64,000 nucleotides of DNA, taken from positions 75,537,839 through 75,601,838 of the forward strand of contig NC_065883.2 in NCBI RefSeq assembly GCF_932274485.2, in the 5' to 3' direction. The first letter of the stretch is position 1, and each line of letters opens with the position of its first letter. Source of the stretch: Patella vulgata (lineage: Eukaryota; Mollusca; Gastropoda; Patellidae). Of this stretch, positions 35,436-37,942 are shown in pieces. The notes beneath the pieces are model-generated. The model saw nothing but the letters and a program-made list of their open reading frames with translations. It made no database searches and was not told the DNA's origin. The position numbers and the translations under genes are program-made.

Positions 35436-35675
35436 CCCAGCCACCTTGTACACAATGTACACTGAGCGCAAACAATGTCATTTCGAGATTAACATAATAT
35501 GGTCCCCCTACTCCTTTTCAAGACATAGCTCGTATCCAAACCCATTCTTTTATGAATAAAATATAGTTAATCACAGAAAGAAGTACGAGCTTGACCCAAT
35601 GACATACCTTTATACGCCGTTTCGATTCTTCAATGTTATGTTTCTGGTAGAATTCCATTGTGGCACGATTATCAC
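3207..35675 (-). CDS. TRPM-family cation channel gene (18 exons, 3' end missing)
   Basis: Composite gene model. TRPM channels are tetrameric plasma-membrane cation channels with a large cytosolic N-terminus (melastatin homology regions) and six transmembrane helices. Exons on the minus strand: 35608-35675, 33562-33644, 31989-32097, 31717-31888, 30388-30539, 28901-29213, 26619-26740, 17182-17252, 15282-15502, 14529-14659, 13790-13936, 13358-13499, 12137-12279, 8495-8601, 6764-7001, 6235-6342, 4484-4612, 3207-3639. They total 2889 nt and every junction keeps frame (exon-end phases 0,2,0,1,0,1,0,2,1,0,0,1,0,2,0,0,0,1). A likely start ATG is at 35658; an acceptor-like AG just upstream suggests a 5'UTR exon. 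S6 and the C-terminus (TRP box, coiled coil, any Nudix or kinase domain) are outside the window, so the subtype cannot be assigned. The pore-loop sequence YGEL resembles the YGE of TRPM1/3/6/7 and insect Trpm more than the FGQ of TRPM2/8. Confidence 0.9.
3670..4483. other. TRPM intron 17 with a GC-rich stretch
   Basis: No exon seen. Bases 3950-4450 are GC-richer than their surroundings and contain several AAGCGTGG/AAACGCC words in both orientations, suggesting an old inverted-repeat element. No defined ends were found. Confidence 0.4.
4484..4612 (-). CDS. TRPM exon 17: S2
   Basis: Strong polypyrimidine acceptor (TTCTTTTTCTTCAG|CTATCC) and donor CGTCAG|GTAGGA; 129 nt, phase 0-0. Encodes LSYLIFLILHSYLMLVKF (S2) and ends ACEEFRQ, the conserved TRPM 'EE.RQ' just before the S2-S3 linker that continues in exon 18. 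Confidence 0.93.
4912..5180 (-). repeat. SINE-A, 5'-truncated
   Basis: Reverse copy running from the tail (GGAACGTCCTACTGTTCTG) to the middle domain (GGGGGAACCACGCCGGAA). The tRNA-like head is missing. Lies in a TRPM intron. Confidence 0.85.
5462..5612 (-). mobile_element. LINE ORF2 C-terminal tail fragment
   Basis: The minus strand reads HRAFSYIVPTLWNSLPLGI then FKSQLKTYLF. This is the characteristic C-terminal tail (RAFS..AP.LWN.LP / FK..LK.YLF) of CR1/L2/Jockey-group LINE proteins. It is only about 50 residues long, embedded in a TRPM intron next to SINE-A. Confidence 0.7.
5615..5915 (-). repeat. SINE-A
   Basis: Reverse copy from GGATACGCCATACTGTGTGC to the head (AGCGAGCCACCGTGGCT). Both tRNA-like boxes are partly preserved. 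The 3' tail is lost where it meets the LINE fragment. Confidence 0.8.
6024..6182 (-). repeat. SINE-B 3' half
   Basis: GA tract, then GGGGTTTAACGTCCACACG, ending at CCCACGAGGTTGGA. The tRNA-like head is absent. Confidence 0.85.
6235..6342 (-). CDS. TRPM exon 16: S1-S2 linker
   Basis: Acceptor TATTTTAG|ATATGG and donor TATGTG|GTGAGT; 108 nt, phase 0-0. Reads KLRENVVKFYESPVVKFGF, matching the TRPM 'FY.AP..KFW' block before S2, and joins in frame to LSYLIFL of exon 17. No clear S1 helix precedes it. Confidence 0.88.
6370..6620 (-). repeat. SINE-A, strongly diverged
   Basis: Reverse remnant with GCCTGAACAGCGGCACTGCG and 'aagggggaaccactca'. An inner phrase (ATTATTTTACGtcCACG) is triplicated. It occupies most of TRPM intron 15. 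Confidence 0.6.
6764..7001 (-). CDS. TRPM exon 15: pre-S1 region
   Basis: Acceptor TATGCAAAG|GG and donor CATGTG|GTATGT; 238 nt, phase 2 to 0. Reads FEKLAMDMMNKAY, then ILVEKLDKWNDTSCLSLAS, then FMSHTAFQEVMDYFWLGKI, the TRPM block 'LAL..L..CY...W....CL.LA....+.F..H...Q......W.G'. It ends IELSSVPHV, just before where S1 would be expected. Confidence 0.95.
7020..8110. other. TRPM intron, no recognised feature
   Basis: AT-rich sequence with no exon, SINE or tandem repeat that I can identify. Confidence 0.5.
8120..8151. repeat. (AT)n microsatellite
   Basis: About 16 dinucleotide copies inside a TRPM intron. Confidence 0.95.
8165..8470 (-). mobile_element. Diverged MITE-1 copy
   Basis: Shares in order 'ttcttgctataatagttagataatgtaaaat' type words and the 'aataaacacccgcaataaccaggtttggatcttac' type right end with the copies at 30812-31212 and 34767-35164. 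Identity is low. Confidence 0.5.
8495..8601 (-). CDS. TRPM exon 14
   Basis: Acceptor ATTGATCTAG|GAACC and donor ATCAA|GTAACA; 107 nt, phase 0 to 2. Reads EPTAAALFAIGLFQTVI, the TRPM '..AL.A..L...L' helix between the 'LF.W.+' segment and the pre-S1 block. AA+G across the junction restores a Lys codon, giving NNIKVFEKLAM. Too short to stand out as an ORF; found by frame and family pattern. Confidence 0.9.
8715..8960 (+). repeat. Dispersed repeat, related to 15655-15900
   Basis: Shared ordered words with 15655-15900: AAGTCTCTA.CTCAA, AAATCAACATTGATGTT, TCTGATATCCAATA, ACGAATCG and GCTAgACATA. Same orientation in both. No ends defined. Confidence 0.6.
9131..9162 (+). repeat. 32-bp sequence repeated at 9815
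   Basis: AGGTCCCAAATATTAGCGAT followed by TTAGCTCCTTTA recurs almost unchanged at 9815-9846, right at the end of a truncated SINE-A. Either a local duplication or a marker of template switching. Confidence 0.75.
9422..9615 (+). repeat. Tandem duplication, about 98 bp unit
   Basis: Two essentially identical copies beginning TGGTGAAATGTTAAGCAATT and ending CTTGACTAGGTTCAA. The near identity implies a recent event. Confidence 0.9.
9709..9814 (+). repeat. SINE-A head fragment
   Basis: tRNA-like part only: A box GTGGCTAAGTGGGTAAGAC and B-box-like GGTGTTTGATCCC, ending at TTTTCCGGCATGT where the repeated 32-mer begins. Confidence 0.88.
9850..11125. other. TRPM intron, AT-rich, no gene
   Basis: Contains a small tandem at about 10128-10190 (TTCTTAATTC words) and a run of 'atttgt' phrases at 10190-10290. 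No exon or element with defined ends was recognised. Confidence 0.5.
11130..11350 (+). repeat. Dispersed 140-150 bp repeat (same family as 51590-52400)
   Basis: Two partial units with 'ttccttatagcctaagac', TTGATTTTGGTGCATGT and CAGGGGCAGAGCCACGCCC, the same phrases as the array at 51590-52400. Confidence 0.75.
11395..11640 (+). repeat. SINE-A, rearranged
   Basis: The middle and 3' part (GACAAGGAGGGCTGTCTAGT to CTCCCTGATTTCATTTC) is followed by a piece resembling the head of a minus copy (CCGGACCGAACACGGG). Confidence 0.75.
11818..12030 (+). repeat. SINE-B 3' two-thirds
   Basis: Begins in the B box (CCCCGGTTGTACGTGACAAG) and runs through GTCCCGAAATGACCTAG to a (TC)n tail. Well preserved. Confidence 0.92.
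12137..12279 (-). CDS. TRPM exon 13
   Basis: Acceptor TTATTATTACAG|CC and donor CTCAAA|GTTTGT; 143 nt, phase 1 to 0. Reads ISLEHLFVWCLMVENMDLAK then ILWKELK, the TRPM 'LF.W....+...A..FW' helix of the ankyrin-like region. T+CC across the junction completes a Ser codon. Confidence 0.92.
12370..12625. repeat. Foldback island of AAGAAG/CTTCGC words
   Basis: Dense direct and inverted copies of GGCAAGAA/TTCTTGCC, GCGAAGCC/GGCTTCGC and GACTTCGAGCTGTTA/TAACAGCTTGAAGTC. It can fold into several hairpins. Similar in style to the foldbacks at 36385-36825 and 19001-23054, but built from a different word. Confidence 0.7.
12640..13355. other. TRPM intron, no recognised feature
   Basis: No exon or named repeat seen between exons 12 and 13 apart from the foldback island. 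Confidence 0.5.
13358..13499 (-). CDS. TRPM exon 12
   Basis: Acceptor TGCTTTTCAG|CTAAAG and donor ACACAT|GTAAGT; 142 nt, phase 0 to 1. Reads LKPLMEHSFFKKL ... IKLFWKKSLDT. The sequence itself is weakly conserved. Assignment rests on position between two clear TRPM exons and on matching phases. Confidence 0.82.
13546..13765 (-). repeat. SINE-A, truncated
   Basis: Reverse copy without the tRNA head, about 25 bp from the donor of TRPM exon 11. Confidence 0.75.
13790..13936 (-). CDS. TRPM exon 11: ankyrin-like repeat
   Basis: Acceptor TCTATTTCTAG|GATATC and donor AATACA|GTGAGT; 147 nt, phase 0-0. Reads VVLTALIQENVDFVELLIDN then GLELNDFFTKDDLLTMY. This matches the highly conserved TRPM motif 'AL..+RVDFV+LL.+NG..L..FLT...L..LY'. 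Confidence 0.95.
14065..14335 (-). other. Unassigned ORF in TRPM intron 10
   Basis: An 88-codon minus-strand ORF with a charged C-terminus (LTEEMKADLEKS ... CPSCMIDKEEQYA). Flanking exons 10 and 11 join in frame without it, so it is not a constitutive TRPM exon. It may be a repeat-derived fragment. Function unknown. Confidence 0.25.
14529..14659 (-). CDS. TRPM exon 10
   Basis: Acceptor TTTGTTTATCAG|GAGAGG and donor AGCTCG|GTAAAG; 131 nt, phase 1 to 0. Reads YGRLKKDLFWNTMRNV ... DIKALFLNTNENVETEDSS. Divergent; placed by splice sites and phase (G+GA makes Gly with exon 9). Confidence 0.8.
14700..14900 (-). repeat. SINE-A, truncated
   Basis: Reverse copy starting at GTAGTCTTAGATCGAATTCC and ending in the tRNA-like head (AGCAAGCTAACGTCTTAC). 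Confidence 0.75.
14935..15236 (+). repeat. SINE-B, nearly full length (family reference)
   Basis: Family description. A tRNA-like head with A box GGATGGCCGAATG.TTAGCACG and B box GGTTTCGATTCCC is followed by TGTACGTGACAAGGAGTAGG, CTCCGGTTTCCTCC, GAATTGTTGAAATAAAATT and GTCCCGAAATGACCTAGTTT. It ends GGACGTTAAACaaCATTTC-like, then a (TC)n tail. Length is about 300 bp. The head resembles tRNA-Leu/Ser type genes. About 25 pieces lie in this window. Confidence 0.93.
15282..15502 (-). CDS. TRPM exon 9
   Basis: Acceptor TTTTTCGACTTAG|AAAAG and donor GCTGAAG|GTATGT; 221 nt, phase 2 to 1. The first third is a Lys/Glu-rich linker (EEQYEKENNEKGKDKK). Then ELILNISEHWKNIEVFQL, which fits the TRPM '..+.......LI.VF.' segment before the ankyrin-like repeats. 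Confidence 0.87.
15655..15900 (+). repeat. Dispersed repeat related to 8715-8960
   Basis: See 8715-8960; same order of shared words and the same orientation. Confidence 0.6.
16200..16665 (+). repeat. Diverged tandem repeat, about 190 bp unit
   Basis: About two and a half units. Recurring ordered phrases: AATCAAA..., GAGCAGAAAATGTTCA, ACTATACACYAAGTTTCAT, ACTCTC..., and AGTTATC.TGTC.CAAA.CATCAA. Confidence 0.8.
17182..17252 (-). CDS. TRPM exon 8
   Basis: Acceptor GGGGGGTGTAG|GGTTTT and donor GATAA|GTATGT; 71 nt, phase 0 to 2. Reads GFGGVADILASAVRD, the counterpart of TRPM 'GSGRAADILA'. The AA+A codon across the junction with exon 9 gives Lys. Confidence 0.9.
17560..17785 (-). repeat. Dispersed repeat D, partial
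   Basis: Reverse of 30160-30345 (AACACAGATCCTATTTC..., GATGTGAGAGATTGGCCAAT, ACGGAACTGTGGGT). It is cut at the last phrase, where SINE-A begins. Confidence 0.8.
17785..17977 (+). repeat. SINE-A 3' half
   Basis: From AAAAACCGAGGTCTCATGTA to the (ATTTC)n tail. It directly abuts repeat D. Confidence 0.88.
18040..18480 (+). repeat. Pearl-type 3' end plus dispersed flank
   Basis: Carries a degenerate pearl terminus (AAATACGTCCACAGGAAAAT, GTTGGCGTAT at about 18171-18203). It is followed by sequence shared with 26360-26600 (ACGAAAAGCCGA, GGCTAACGGG-like, AAATGTCAAATGA.AACTAT). Confidence 0.6.
18555..18840 (+). repeat. Tandem duplication, about 165 bp unit
   Basis: Two diverged copies, each with AGAACATTTTG.AAAATTT, CGCAA..CGTTT, TGCTATTC.AGC and AATATAGCCTA. 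Confidence 0.75.
19478..19732 (+). repeat. SINE-B in left arm of palindrome
   Basis: Nearly full copy including head (GTGGCCGAATGTTCGAGCAC) and GTCTCGAAATGACCTAG. The 'GTCTCGAAATG' variant is shared by the copies inside this element, marking them as descendants of one insertion. Confidence 0.9.
20157..20397 (+). repeat. SINE-B, internally deleted, in left arm
   Basis: Lacks the segment around CTCCGGTTTCC. Ends in a (TC)n tract of about 50 bp. Confidence 0.88.
20686..20840 (+). repeat. SINE-B 5' half in left arm
   Basis: Runs from TACGCGCTGTATCATTAAGC to CACTGCTAAAGACCCCTA and stops abruptly at the next module of the palindrome. Confidence 0.87.
20930..21070. repeat. Centre of the palindrome (hairpin)
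   Basis: GGGGTAAGTGAACGTTGGGT with GACCGACTAACAAGGAGACG on the left pairs with the complementary block at 21027-21069. The loop is about 50 bp. Confidence 0.88.
21066..21435 (+). repeat. SINE-A, full length (family reference)
   Basis: Family description, about 365 bp. The tRNA-like head has A box GTGGCTAAGTGGGTAAGACG and B box GGTGTTCGATCCC. Then comes GGCCGAGAAAGTTCATCCAG, the middle GTGTACACATTGGCGTGCAC, CTCATAGCACACTGTATGGC, and a 3' end TAGGACGTTAAACtcCATTTC with (ATTTC)n. It is inserted just right of the palindrome centre. About 25 pieces lie in the window. Confidence 0.95.
21725..22030 (-). repeat. SINE-B in right arm of palindrome
   Basis: Reverse copy with the same GTCTCGAAATG variant, mirroring a copy in the left arm. 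Confidence 0.9.
22256..22600 (-). repeat. SINE-B with long (GA)n tail in right arm
   Basis: (GA)n of about 65 bp, then GAGGTTTAACGCCGACTCG, ending with the head in AGCTTGAACATTCG and a poly-C run. Confidence 0.92.
23597..26220. mobile_element. Foldback DNA element with arms of about 590 bp, interrupted by a pearl element
   Basis: Terminal inverted repeats begin GTCCATCAAATGGGCACAAA (left, 23605) and end with the complement (26213). The left arm is 23597-23917 plus 25105-25365; the right arm is 25612-26220; the spacer is about 245 bp. Without the insert the element is about 1.44 kb. The uninterrupted right arm gives the pre-insertion sequence. The ends carry poly-G/poly-C. Confidence 0.88.
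23918..25105 (+). mobile_element. Pearl-like element inserted in the foldback
   Basis: Begins GATAGGTTGCCAGGCAACG, then ATACGCCCACAGC. The core has about six tandem units of about 145 bp (GATCAAGGGCCATAACTCTG recurs). Then (GGAC)n at 25037-25062, GGGCGACGACAATATACG, hairpin CCACAT/ATGTGG and GCGTATAAA. The subterminal ATACGCCCACA and TGTGGGCGTAT are inverted repeats. This is the layout of pearl/HINE elements. Reading frames through the core are by-products of a unit that preserves frame. Confidence 0.85.
26235..26610 (+). repeat. Dispersed repeat shared with 18200-18470 and the 1100-2600 core
   Basis: AAAATCGGATAAAAACTTTG matches the core of the first pearl element. ACGAAAAGCCGACAATTGCA and AAATGTCAAATGAGAACTAT match 18240-18460. 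Confidence 0.65.
26619..26740 (-). CDS. TRPM exon 7
   Basis: Acceptor ATATTTTACAG|AGGAG and donor CATAGAG|GTATGG; 122 nt, phase 1 to 0. Reads KPAVILVIEGQLEELESLYD and TPVVIIE, the counterpart of TRPM 'VP.V.L.+EGG......+......P.VV'. Confidence 0.93.
26752..26945 (-). repeat. SINE-A 3' half
   Basis: Reverse copy with GAAATGAAATGAGGTTTAAC tail, starting 12 bp upstream of TRPM exon 7 (in transcript sense). The SINE therefore sits almost on the splice acceptor. Confidence 0.87.
27000..27080 (-). repeat. Dispersed repeat D, end fragment
   Basis: Matches the reverse of 30275-30345 (GATTAAAGCACAGAACCTAT). Confidence 0.65.
27275..27602 (+). repeat. SINE-A, nearly full, tail missing
   Basis: Intact head (GTGGCTAAGTGGGTAAGACG) through CTTCATTAGCCCAGGT. 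Stops before the GTTAAAC tail. Confidence 0.92.
28080..28345 (-). repeat. Dispersed repeat D
   Basis: Reverse-oriented copy relative to 30045-30345. Shared: GGATTAGCCAATCAATGG, ACGGAACTGTGGGTAG, GACCTATCACTACAACC. Confidence 0.78.
28350..28512 (-). repeat. SINE-B 3' half flanked by a short duplication
   Basis: GA tract to CCCACGAGGTTGGA. The flanking ATGTCGTAGAGGA occurs on both sides (28341 and 28511), so this looks like a true insertion with a 12-13 bp target duplication. Confidence 0.9.
28901..29213 (-). CDS. TRPM exon 6 with insertion in the melastatin region
   Basis: Acceptor TTTATTTTAG|GGTAAA and donor CGTATAG|GTAAGT; 313 nt, phase 0 to 1. Starts GKWPYVEESDEHVLDGNHTH then FFLVDEES, the TRPM '(L)D.NHTHF.LVDDG' motif, and ends TFRNELEAKLINRI, the 'FR..LE..I' motif. 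Normally these are separated by a short stretch. Here about 70 residues intervene: a second THFSFVDEVSRDG copy and a Ser/Thr/Gly/Asn-rich stretch (GSSTTSQT, PPGGSGSN). Confidence 0.92.
29230..30040. other. TRPM intron 5, left part
   Basis: No exon seen. Bases 29230-29510 contain repeat-like wording (CATGCCAAGTTTCATGTCGA) similar to pearl core text. The rest is AT-rich. Confidence 0.45.
30045..30345 (+). repeat. Dispersed repeat D, longest copy
   Basis: Reference copy: GGTTGTAGTGATAGGTCGCG, CCCACAGTTCCGTG, TTATTGGCTAATCCCTCACA, GAAACGAAATAGGATCTGTG. Other pieces at 17560, 27000 and 28080 are all in the opposite orientation. Confidence 0.8.
30388..30539 (-). CDS. TRPM exon 5: melastatin homology region
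   Basis: Acceptor CGTTATGTAG|GTGCC and donor AAGGAA|GTAAGT; 152 nt, phase 1 to 0. Reads AWIITSGTKTRVLKYVGEAF then VPILGVVPWALLEKKDQLI, the signature TRPM 'GAWIITGG...GV.+.VG.A' and 'IGI.PWG.+..+..L'. Confidence 0.97.
30590..30810 (-). other. Unassigned ORF in TRPM intron 4
   Basis: A 75-codon minus-strand ORF (SKNITPVIELVKHIL ... RTDNWNMFIDFVDTI) with open frames on both strands. Exons 4 and 5 join without it. No family recognised. Confidence 0.2.
30812..31212 (-). mobile_element. MITE-1, about 400 bp
   Basis: Ends AAAGATACAATATGTAAG and TTACTTAATGTATGTTTAA are imperfect inverted repeats (consensus TTAAANATACATTATG). Inner phrases ATTAACGTCTAATTAAT and CCTAAAGAAAGAACTGCAAT are shared with the other copies. 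Confidence 0.82.
31435..31645 (-). repeat. SINE-B, diverged
   Basis: Reverse copy: CTCTATACAAATTAGAG.ATTTCTGGACTAACAT, TTTAGCAGTGGGAGGA, GACTCAATGACAG. It ends about 70 bp before TRPM exon 4 in plus coordinates. Confidence 0.78.
31717..31888 (-). CDS. TRPM exon 4: melastatin homology region
   Basis: Acceptor TTTATTTGCAG|TATGTT and donor AACAC|GTAGGA; 172 nt, phase 0 to 1. Reads YVRVCITSEMDELLLGIWKV then DLPRLMISVIGGS, the TRPM 'YVR.S.DT.......L...W....P.L+ISV.GG'. Confidence 0.96.
31989..32097 (-). CDS. TRPM exon 3
   Basis: Acceptor TTGTCCTTCAAG|GTCG and donor GCTAAG|GTAACA; 109 nt, phase 2 to 0. Reads CKNCGETK ... CNAFGEIEFKENGENTAK, the TRPM 'C.CG' pair and 'DAFG.IEF'. It joins to YVR in exon 4 exactly as in the family. 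Confidence 0.95.
32343..32500 (-). repeat. SINE-A 3' part
   Basis: Reverse copy with (GAAAT)n tail and GGGTTTAACGTTCTACTG. The middle is deleted. Confidence 0.85.
32798..33355. mobile_element. Nested foldback with telomere-like centre
   Basis: Outer ends AGCCCGTTCAGA and CTGAACGGGTT are inverted. Inner arms of about 80 bp at 32944-33025 and 33236-33318 are inverted (GTGGCTATTRTTACGACGA, GTCCTCAG.CTATTG, TTTCAGAGTCC). Near the centre sits AGGGTTAGGGTTAACCCTAA (about 33203-33222). Confidence 0.78.
33200..33233. repeat. Telomere-like palindrome
   Basis: CTAGGGTTAGGGTTAACCCT followed by AAACCTAAACCTA. Two TTAGGG-type runs meet head to head. Confidence 0.85.
33562..33644 (-). CDS. TRPM exon 2
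   Basis: Acceptor TATTATAAAG|GAACAA (weak pyrimidine tract) and donor GAAAAG|GTAAGA; 83 nt, phase 0 to 2. Reads ERKWIRENVRLKCIKYVAS, the TRPM N-terminal 'W+..N....EC..+'. AG+G makes Arg before SKCKNCG of exon 3. Confidence 0.9.
33885..34230. repeat. Tandem array, about 57 bp unit, derived from a SINE-B tail
   Basis: Six copies of (GA)n-GGGGGAGGGGTTAAC-ATCCACTCAACACAAA. The non-GA part is a diverged reverse SINE-B 3' end (GGGGTTTAACGTCCACTCG), so a SINE tail has been amplified in tandem. Confidence 0.9.
34255..34545 (-). repeat. SINE-B, nearly full length
   Basis: Reverse copy from GA tail through TTTAGCAGTGGGAGGAAACT to the head (CTAACCATTCGGCCATCCAC). Confidence 0.9.
34560..34695 (-). repeat. 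SINE-A, internally deleted
   Basis: GCCTAATGAAGACGGGCACA, then GTTCTTTTACGTGCACAT, then GTCAGGCCTTCTATCCTGCG. Confidence 0.75.
34767..35164 (+). mobile_element. MITE-1, full copy
   Basis: TTAAACATGCATTATGCAAG at the left and CTTACATAATGTACCTTTAA at the right are inverted repeats. Diagnostic inner words GGTCTTTCTTTGGGTCTGAA and TAATTAGACATTAATTAACT. Confidence 0.87.
35166..35240 (-). mobile_element. MITE-1 end fragment
   Basis: GTGAGATTTAGACAAAGAGC and TTCTTGCTATAATAGTTC repeat the other end of the family immediately beside the full copy, in inverted orientation. Confidence 0.75.
35358..35475 (+). repeat. SINE-B tail plus segment inverted relative to 34222-34275
   Basis: ATTAGTCCCGAAAT and (TC)n, followed by CCCAGCCACCTTGTACACAA. 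The latter is the reverse complement of 34240-34265, giving an inverted pair around MITE-1. Confidence 0.8.
35608..35675 (-). CDS. TRPM exon 1 of model (candidate start at 35658)
   Basis: Acceptor-like TTGTAATTACAG|GTGAT and donor ATAAAG|GTATGT; 68 nt. In frame, ATG at 35658 gives MEFYQKHNIEESKRRIK, continuing EQDEERKW in exon 2. TRPM proteins usually have only some tens of residues before this region, so this ATG is a reasonable start. An upstream coding exon cannot be excluded. Confidence 0.75.
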
Positions 35676-35726
35676 CTGTAATTACAAGTAAAATAGACAT
35701 TAACATCTCATCGACAATACCTGGCC

Positions 35727-35965
35727 TCGAGTTCACAAAACATTCTCAAAAAGTTAAGAATTTACTCAAAATTGATCACCTTATTTTAACTAAAATATAG
35801 CCCTTTATAAAACTTTTCATGTTTTAATGTAGCAAATACATCAATCAGAAACTATGTGCAAAGTTTTGTGTTTCTGGATGAAAAATATTTCTTATAAACA
35901 GTGATTGGAAATTGTGTAAATTCTTAACTTAAGTCTGAGAATGCTCTGTGGACTTGGGACCTGGG
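35727..35965 (+). mobile_element. MITE-2, about 240 bp
   Basis: Left end CGAGTTCACAAAACATTCTC, right end TGAGAATGCTCTGTGGACTT; these are inverted repeats extending about 45 bp (inner AAGAATTTACTCAAA against TAAATTCTTAA). An inverted sister copy lies at 37388-37628. Confidence 0.85.
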
Positions 35966-36054
35966 TTATTCTACGATAAACATACAGGGGTCAAGGTCGT
36001 ATATAGATGATCCCTACGTGTATATAATATTTACAGTTGTTACAATTTTACTAT

Positions 36055-36260
36055 ATTCGTTAAACATGCATCATGCAAGAGGTAAATCTGCCTATTGCAG
36101 GCCTTTCTTTAGGCCTGAAATGTTATCTAAATTATTAATTAGACATTAATTAACTGACCCATCGTTAACCTTCGATGTTTAGTGGATTCGACTACATTTT
36201 GTGACGGGTAATTTAACGTAAAAATGGATAATCGAGACATTGCTAATTATAGAACCAACG
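36055..36260 (+). mobile_element. MITE-1, left half
   Basis: GTTAAACATGCATCATGCAAG, GGCCTTTCTTTAGGCCTGAA and ATTAATTAGACATTAATTAA. The right half is replaced by unrelated sequence. Confidence 0.8.
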
Positions 36261-36384
36261 TTCAACGTTAGTAATGATGATCGAGGCTATAGCCGAAAAT
36301 TGAATCGTTAATATCTTGGTTCAGAGTGAAGCAAATGGACAGAAATTTTAAGCATATCTGTTAACTTTATCTCCTTTTTAAACT

Positions 36385-36825
36385 TGTCGACTTGTCGCCT
36401 TCGACTTATTCACAACCCAACAAGTCGACAAGTCGACGAATTGACCCGACGATCGTCGCCTTCATTTCGTCGACTTGTCGGATCAATTTTGTCGACTTGT
36501 CGCCTTCGACTTATTCACAACCCGACAAGTCGACAAGTCGACAAAATACAATTCGAGCTTGCGCATTTGCTGATTGGATAATTTACATGCGGACAGATTA
36601 CCTTCCGAGGCGACAAGTCGCCGCACGACAAGTCGAAATAATTGTATTTTGTCGACTTGTCGGGTTGTGAATAAGTTGACGCGACAAGTCGACAAGTCTA
36701 CAGAATTGACCCGACAAGTCGACGAAATGAAGGCGACGATCGTCGGGTTATTTTGTCGTGTTGGCGGGTTGATTTCGTCGACTTCTCGACTTGTCGCCTA
36801 CTTCATAAGGCGACGATTTAAATGA
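36385..36825. repeat. Foldback island of GTCGACTTGTCG words
   Basis: More than fifteen copies of CGACTTGTCG or CGACAAGTCG in both orientations. Longer inverted blocks (GACTTATTCACAACCCGACA at 36507 against its complement at 36658) make a central hairpin with a non-repetitive loop of about 90 bp at 36550-36640. Confidence 0.88.
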
Positions 36826-37065
36826 CATTTGAATGGCCGCTAACAGCCACCATAATATTACGCTATAATTACATCATCTAACATACATGCTGCGTTGGTG
36901 TAAGGATCACATTAGCGACACTACGCATTCACTCTAGCCTCTACCTACGCACGATGAAAAGGACTTTACGTACTCTTGGATCAAATAATCTAAATAGCTG
37001 AATAAATATCCTCGATAGAACTACAACAAAGAAATGTCTTAGACATCGTTATCATTTCAACATTG

Positions 37066-37345
37066 GGGGGGGGGGGGTGGCTGAATGGCTGAATGGTTAG
37101 CGTGCGCGGGCTGTATCATAAAGTCTGTCATTGAGTCGACTGGCGTGGTTTCGAATCCCCGGTTGTACGTGACAAGGAGTAGGGTCGCCTGTCAAACGGG
37201 GTTTTCTCCGGGTCCTCCGGTTTCCTCCCACTGCTAAAGACCCCTATGCGCAAGCGAATTATTGAAATAAAATTATACCATGTTAGTCCCGAAATGACCT
37301 AGTTTGTGTCGAGTGGACGTTAAACCCCATTTCTCTCTCTCTCTC
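37066..37345 (+). repeat. SINE-B, full length
   Basis: Head GTGGCTGAATGGCTGAATGG (A-box region partly duplicated), B box GGTTTCGAATCCCCGG, through GACGTTAAACCCCATTTC and (TC)n. The flanking ATTTCAACATT on both sides (37045 and 37347) is a target duplication. Confidence 0.95.
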
Positions 37346-37387
37346 ATTTCAACATTATTTCTCTTGATATGTTTGATAACGACTTGT

Positions 37388-37628
37388 GAAATCTGGCCCC
37401 AAGTTCACCAAGCATTCTCAGACATAAGTTGAGAATTTACTCAAATTTCAATCACTGTTTATGAGAAATATCTTTGATCCAGAAACACAGAACTTTGTAC
37501 ATAGTTTCTTATTGGTGTATTTGATACATTAAAACAACAGAAGCGTTATAAAAGGCTATATTTTAGTTAAAATAAGGTGAACAATTTTGAGTAAATTCTG
37601 AGAATGCTATGTGAACCCGGGGTCTGGT
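37388..37628 (-). mobile_element. MITE-2, inverted sister copy
   Basis: CCCCAAGTTCACCAAGCATT at the left and GAATGCTATGTGAACCCGGG at the right. The interior is the reverse complement of 35727-35965. Confidence 0.85.
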
Positions 37629-37778
37629 TGAAACGTCGCAGTGTAATGAACCGTAGTAATTGTTATTCCATGAAACGTGTGTTATTTGTTTGTATTCCCT
37701 AAGAAACATTACAAGAAGTGCAATATCAATTAAACCAGTATTTTAATAATAGATAAGAAAAAAGTACCCCAAGTGTCT

Positions 37779-37826
37779 ATGTCAGCAATAAACCTCATTC
37801 TGGTGTTGTGTTACTTGGTTGTCATG
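37779..37826 (+). CDS. Candidate first exon encoding a signal peptide
   Basis: ATG followed by 15 codons reading MSAINLILVLCYLVVM, then a consensus donor GTAAGA at 37827; phase 0. A short polar start and a run of 12 hydrophobic residues fit a secretory signal peptide. Its frame is compatible with the phase-0 cassette exons at 51188-54778 on the same strand, but 13 kb lies between and no transcript evidence is available. A chance ORF is possible. Confidence 0.4.
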
Positions 37827-37942
37827 GTAAGATAACAATTGTGTGAAATCATTATATCATTCTAAGAAAGCTGGTCTACTTTCACTTTCTCATTTAAGAG
37901 CCAATTGAAAGTACCCTGTTGTAAAATATTAATGCGAACATA

